Source of the DNA: Jaapia argillacea MUCL 33604
Taxonomy: Eukaryota > Basidiomycota > Agaricomycetes > Jaapiales > Jaapiaceae
Direction of reading: 5' to 3'
DNA length: 20,828 nucleotides
Assembly: GCA_000697665.1 (NCBI GenBank)
Contig: KL197742.1
Location: 138,995 to 159,822 of the forward strand
The notes under the pieces are model-generated. The model did no database searches and was not told the origin of the DNA. It saw nothing but the letters and a program-made list of their open reading frames with translations. Positions 17,808 to 20,828 of the stretch are shown here, in pieces. Both the position numbers and the translations under genes were made by a program. Position 1 is the first letter of the stretch. Each line of letters opens with the position of its first letter.

Positions 17808-20271
17808 ATGCCTCTTACCCATCTAGAGCTGTACAACTTCAAGTCATACAAAGGCCACCAAAATATCGGCCCATTCACATCCTTCACCTCCGTCATCGGT
17901 CCAAATGGCGCGGGCAAGTCAAACCTAATGGACGCCATCTCCTTCGTGCTCGGTGTAAAGAGTAGGGAACTGAGGAGTAGTCAATTGAGGGATTTGGTTT
18001 ATCGCGGACGGAGGATACCGAGGGGAGGAGGGGAGGGTGGGGTCGATGCTAGTTATGTTACTAGCGATGGGAGTGGGCCTATCGAGCCTGACGCCGAGGC
18101 AGAGGTTGAAGCGGAAGAGGAAGGGGAGGACGGGAGACAGGGAGAGGAGAAGAAGGCGTGGGTTATGGCTGTTTTTGTTGATAAGGATGGCAAAGAGTGG
18201 AAGTTCAAACGAACGACCTCGACCTCGGGTACCTCGTCGTACACTCTCAACGGCGTGGCAACGTCGTATACGGCCTACACGGCGTTTCTTGCGAAGCATT
18301 CGATTTTGGTACGAGCGAGGAACTTTTTGGTTTTTCAGGGGGATGTCGAGTTGGTTGCTAGTCAAAGTCCGAGAGCTTTGACGAGGTTGATTGAACAGGT
18401 GTGTGTTATCGCCAGACCATTGCCAACCGTCATCATCCATCTCCCCCTCAACCCCTCCCTCCCTCCTCCCTCCTCGCCCATAACCCCGCCCCCAATCTCA
18501 ACTAACACCCACTAACACTTATCCATCCGCAGATCTCAGGTTCCCTAGAACTAAAACCCCTCTACGAAAGCCACCTCGCATCCCTCAATTCCGCAACCGA
18601 ACGCGCAAACGAAAATTTCGGAAAACGTCGAGGTGTCAATGGCGAAATTAGAGTTTTTCGAGAGCAGAAGAAAGAGGTGGAAGAGTTCGAGGGTGTTGTT
18701 GCGAAGCGCGTAAGTAGTTTTCTTTCTTTTGTGTCTTTGACCTTCTAATTCACTGGTTGAATCTCTTTTCATCCCCGACTGAACTTTCACCTCAATTTGA
18801 ACGAATGACAGGACGAGCTGACACTCCGCCGTCACCTCCACACCCTCTTCCACATTGAAGATTCGCTCGACACTGCAACCCATACAATCCGTACACTAGC
18901 CACTTCCCTCCCTCCTCTCCTTTCCACCTTGAAAGAGAAAGAGGAGACCTTAGAGGAGAAGAGGAGGGAGGAAGCGAGAGTCCGAGGGGTATTTGTGAAG
19001 AAGGAAAGGGGGGTTAAGAAGAGTGAGAGAGCATTGGAGGGGAAGGTCCGTTCGTCTTTCTTGGGTGTCTTATCATTCAACTCAACCTTCGTTCCCCTCC
19101 CCGCGTGTACCACCCTTAAAATGACAGAAACCAAGTCTAATAACTCTAACAACACAAATAACCCACTCTACCGGTAAACTCCGTCGAGCCCAAACGAATA
19201 AAGAACAGTTACTTGCTGAGGTTGAAAAGTTTGAGAGGGCGTTGGAGGAGAGGAGGAAGGAGTTGGGGGGTGTTAGGAAGGATGCGGAGGAAGCTCAAGG
19301 TATGTTTCGAGTACGCGATTTTGAGAGGGAAGGACGGTGTATGTGCGGTCAGTCGACGTTATGCTGATTTTTGCGTGTAGAGAAAGCGAGGAAAGCGAGT
19401 GCTCATAATGTTTCGTTGAGTGAGGAGAGTTTGGAGGAGTAGAGGAAGTTGTGAGTATATCCTTCCTATTCCACTCTTCTCCCCCTTCAAATTTTACTTG
19501 CTTCCACAACGACTTTTCCTTATCCCACACCACCCTCTTCTCCCCACTCGTCTATCTAACCCGCACCTCCACCCCTTCTCTTCCTGTAACGTCCTCCCTC
19601 GCTTCGCACATCGTCACTTGCCGGCCTGTTTCAACTAACACAAAACAACAATTAGGAAATCCGCTTCTCAGAAACATGCCATCACCGAACGACAAGCCCT
19701 TTCTACACTTTCGTTACAGATGAAAGCTGATAAGAGGGGGTTAGCTCAGGTGGGCGCTGTTTGCTTCTCGGCTTTTCGTTTCCAATCTTCGTGGAGTGTG
19801 AAGTCGAAATCTTTTGATTGTTGGGGCTGCTTGTTTGGCATTTCGGCTCCACAGTATCATTTCAAGGATATCTTTTCTAACGGATTTTCGTTTTTTGCCA
19901 GATCAAAGACAAATATGAACAATTCGAAGAGAGGAAGAAGAAGTTGAGTGAGGAGAGTGCCAGTGTTGGGGAGAGGAGGGTGGAAGTACGTTCTCTTTTT
20001 ATTTTTCTGCGATCTTGTCATGCCTACTGATTGTGGGAATGGTATAGTTGGAAGCGAAAGTGAGAGATTATCAGGGGGAGTTGGAGAAGACTCGGCAGGA
20101 GTTGGATAACCAGACTTCGGAGAGGAATCGTGTTAAGTGTGTTCATCCTTCAGTTGTGAAGCGATTGGTTGAACCCTCTTGACCACGCACAACTAGCCAA
20201 TTAACGACGGAACTTAATGAGAAACTTCAAGATGTGCTGAACAAAATCCTCCAAGCTGGTATGGACCAACG
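17808..20271 (+). pseudogene. smc1: SMC1 cohesin ATPase, N-terminal half only
   Basis: SMC1 pairs with SMC3 in cohesin, which holds sister chromatids together in the nucleus. Exons: 17808-18398, 18533-18709, 18812-19045, 19128-19299, 19381-19450, 19656-19749, 19902-19985, 20048-20136 and 20197-20271, about 528 codons. After ATG 17808 come the N-terminal head with Walker A GPNGAGKS (31-38), the RSSQLRDLVYRGRR region (from 56), an acidic insert (about 92-113) and the Q-loop LVFQGDVE (Gln177). Exon 2 opens with the conserved ISGSLELKPLYE, and long coiled coil follows (KLRRAQTNKEQL; KSASQKHAITERQALSTL). Two problems show: TAG at 19440-19442 where relatives usually have EEYRKL, and SMC1 similarity ends at LNEKLQDVLNKILQAGMDQ, just before the expected hinge. 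Hinge, second coiled coil and Walker B/signature half are absent. Since SMC1 is essential, an intact copy should exist elsewhere (inference). Confidence 0.85.
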
Positions 20272-20626
20272 GGAGTACCGTTGGATTCCTTTGGTCTTGA
20301 GCTTATCTTATCGTATCTCGGCCCTAGTTCCGATTGGACGCAGACCTCTCGCCAGCGTTTGTTGCCCCATCAACTTGGATTTCGATCACCTCGTTCACAA
20401 GGCCTGCGAAGAGGATGTCGTCGCAGATCTATGCGAGATGTCTCATGAAGACCTCCTTCCCCCCTCCCTCGATACTGAAATCCCGTTCTCTCACACCTCC
20501 CCGTCGACAACACCTCCTCCGCCCCTGAATGCCTGACCTTGTACCCTCTCCCGACCAACACACCCACCTTTCTCGCCAGAAGAGTCGCACTCGAAACAAA
20601 CGGGGAAGAAATGCCTCTCGGCCTAG
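20272..20626. other. Junction region after truncated SMC1
   Basis: The SMC1 frame stays open past 20271 but no longer reads like SMC1. It includes LDFDHLVHKACEEDVVADLC and LPPSLDTEIPF, then closes at about 20536. This could be coding sequence of another gene joined to SMC1, or chance. No hinge motif was found in any plus-strand frame. Confidence 0.35.
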
Positions 20627-20828
20627 ATCTCCGAAGAGACAAATCTAAAGGGCGTTGCACGCAAGCGCCAAGCAAAAGCAAAGGACGTCCCTCCGAACCT
20701 CTTTATCGATGGTATTCCGGCGTCCTCGACTGGCTGGGTCGGAGGGAGGGTGATATTGAGGGACTCGGAGAAGGAGTGCAGTTTGGATGGATTAAGAGGG
20801 GTAGGGTTCAAGGTGGTTGGAGGTTGTT
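20627..20828 (+). CDS. Unknown coding segment, partial at right edge
   Basis: After a possible acceptor (CGGCCTAG, ending at 20626) a frame stays open to the window edge. It reads ISEETNLKGVARKRQAKAKD, then VPPNLFIDGIPASSTGWVGG and RVILRDSEKECSLDGLRGVG. It has natural-looking composition and a basic patch (ARKRQAKAK). I do not recognise it. A minus-strand frame over the same bases (SKLHSFSESLNITLPPTQPV) is an alternative. It may belong to whatever gene replaced the 3' half of SMC1. Confidence 0.35.
   Translation, partial: MSEETNLKGVARKRQAKAKDVPPNLFIDGIPASSTGWVGGRVILRDSEKECSLDGLRGVGFKVVGGC

Noticed and set aside
17925-18440. 171-codon minus-strand open frame
   Set aside because: It is antisense to the SMC1 head exon, whose Walker A and Q-loop motifs are clear; the frame is an antisense by-product of the coding sequence.
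19046-19177. Exon 3 of SMC1 running on into 19177
   Set aside because: The read-through text (SSFLGVLSFNSTFVPLP) is not SMC1-like; splicing 19046-19127 gives KPSLITLTTQITHSTGKLRR, which is.

Overview
The window looks like genomic DNA of an agaricomycete (mushroom-forming basidiomycete) fungus. Genes are split by many short GT-AG introns (about 46-60 nt in the transposon genes), the transposon families are a KDZ transposase with a CxC2-type cysteine cluster and a fungal-type hAT transposase, and the right part holds a cohesin SMC1 gene with fungal intron density. I cannot name the species.

Layout. 1-1051: two minus-strand members (A and B) of a small unrecognised protein family. 1204-1870: a 290-bp tandem duplication and degenerate short repeats. 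2409-7052: a decayed plus-strand KDZ transposase gene, ten or more exons, cut inside exon 9 by a 725-bp tRNA-derived SINE (5433-6157) with a 14-bp target duplication; excising the insertion restores the reading frame. 7115-8363: a decayed companion gene of unknown function. 8521-9234 (minus): a third family member (C), containing two copies of the same repeat unit. 9553-12529 (minus): a decayed hAT transposase gene of 11 exons. 12662-12849 (minus): an orphan exon. 13269-14377: a 1,109-bp non-autonomous hAT-like element with exact 8-bp target duplications.

The right third is host-like. 14923-15732 holds a putative membrane-protein gene, 15963-16796 (minus) an alpha/beta hydrolase broken by one TGA before its catalytic His, 17159-17707 an inverted-repeat element, and 17808-20271 the N-terminal half of SMC1 (ATPase head plus coiled coil) with one in-frame TAG and loss of homology just before the hinge. 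An unrecognised coding segment runs off the right edge.

Overall this is a nested transposon graveyard beside damaged host genes. Nearly every in-frame nonsense codon I could place is TGA, as expected if methylated CpG in arginine CGA codons was deaminated. The most novel items are the four-unit repeat family around the KDZ locus, the KDZ companion gene and the large SINE. All gene models were spliced by eye from frame continuity and splice sites, so edges may be off by a few codons. No CRISPR array, rRNA or convincing functional tRNA gene is present.
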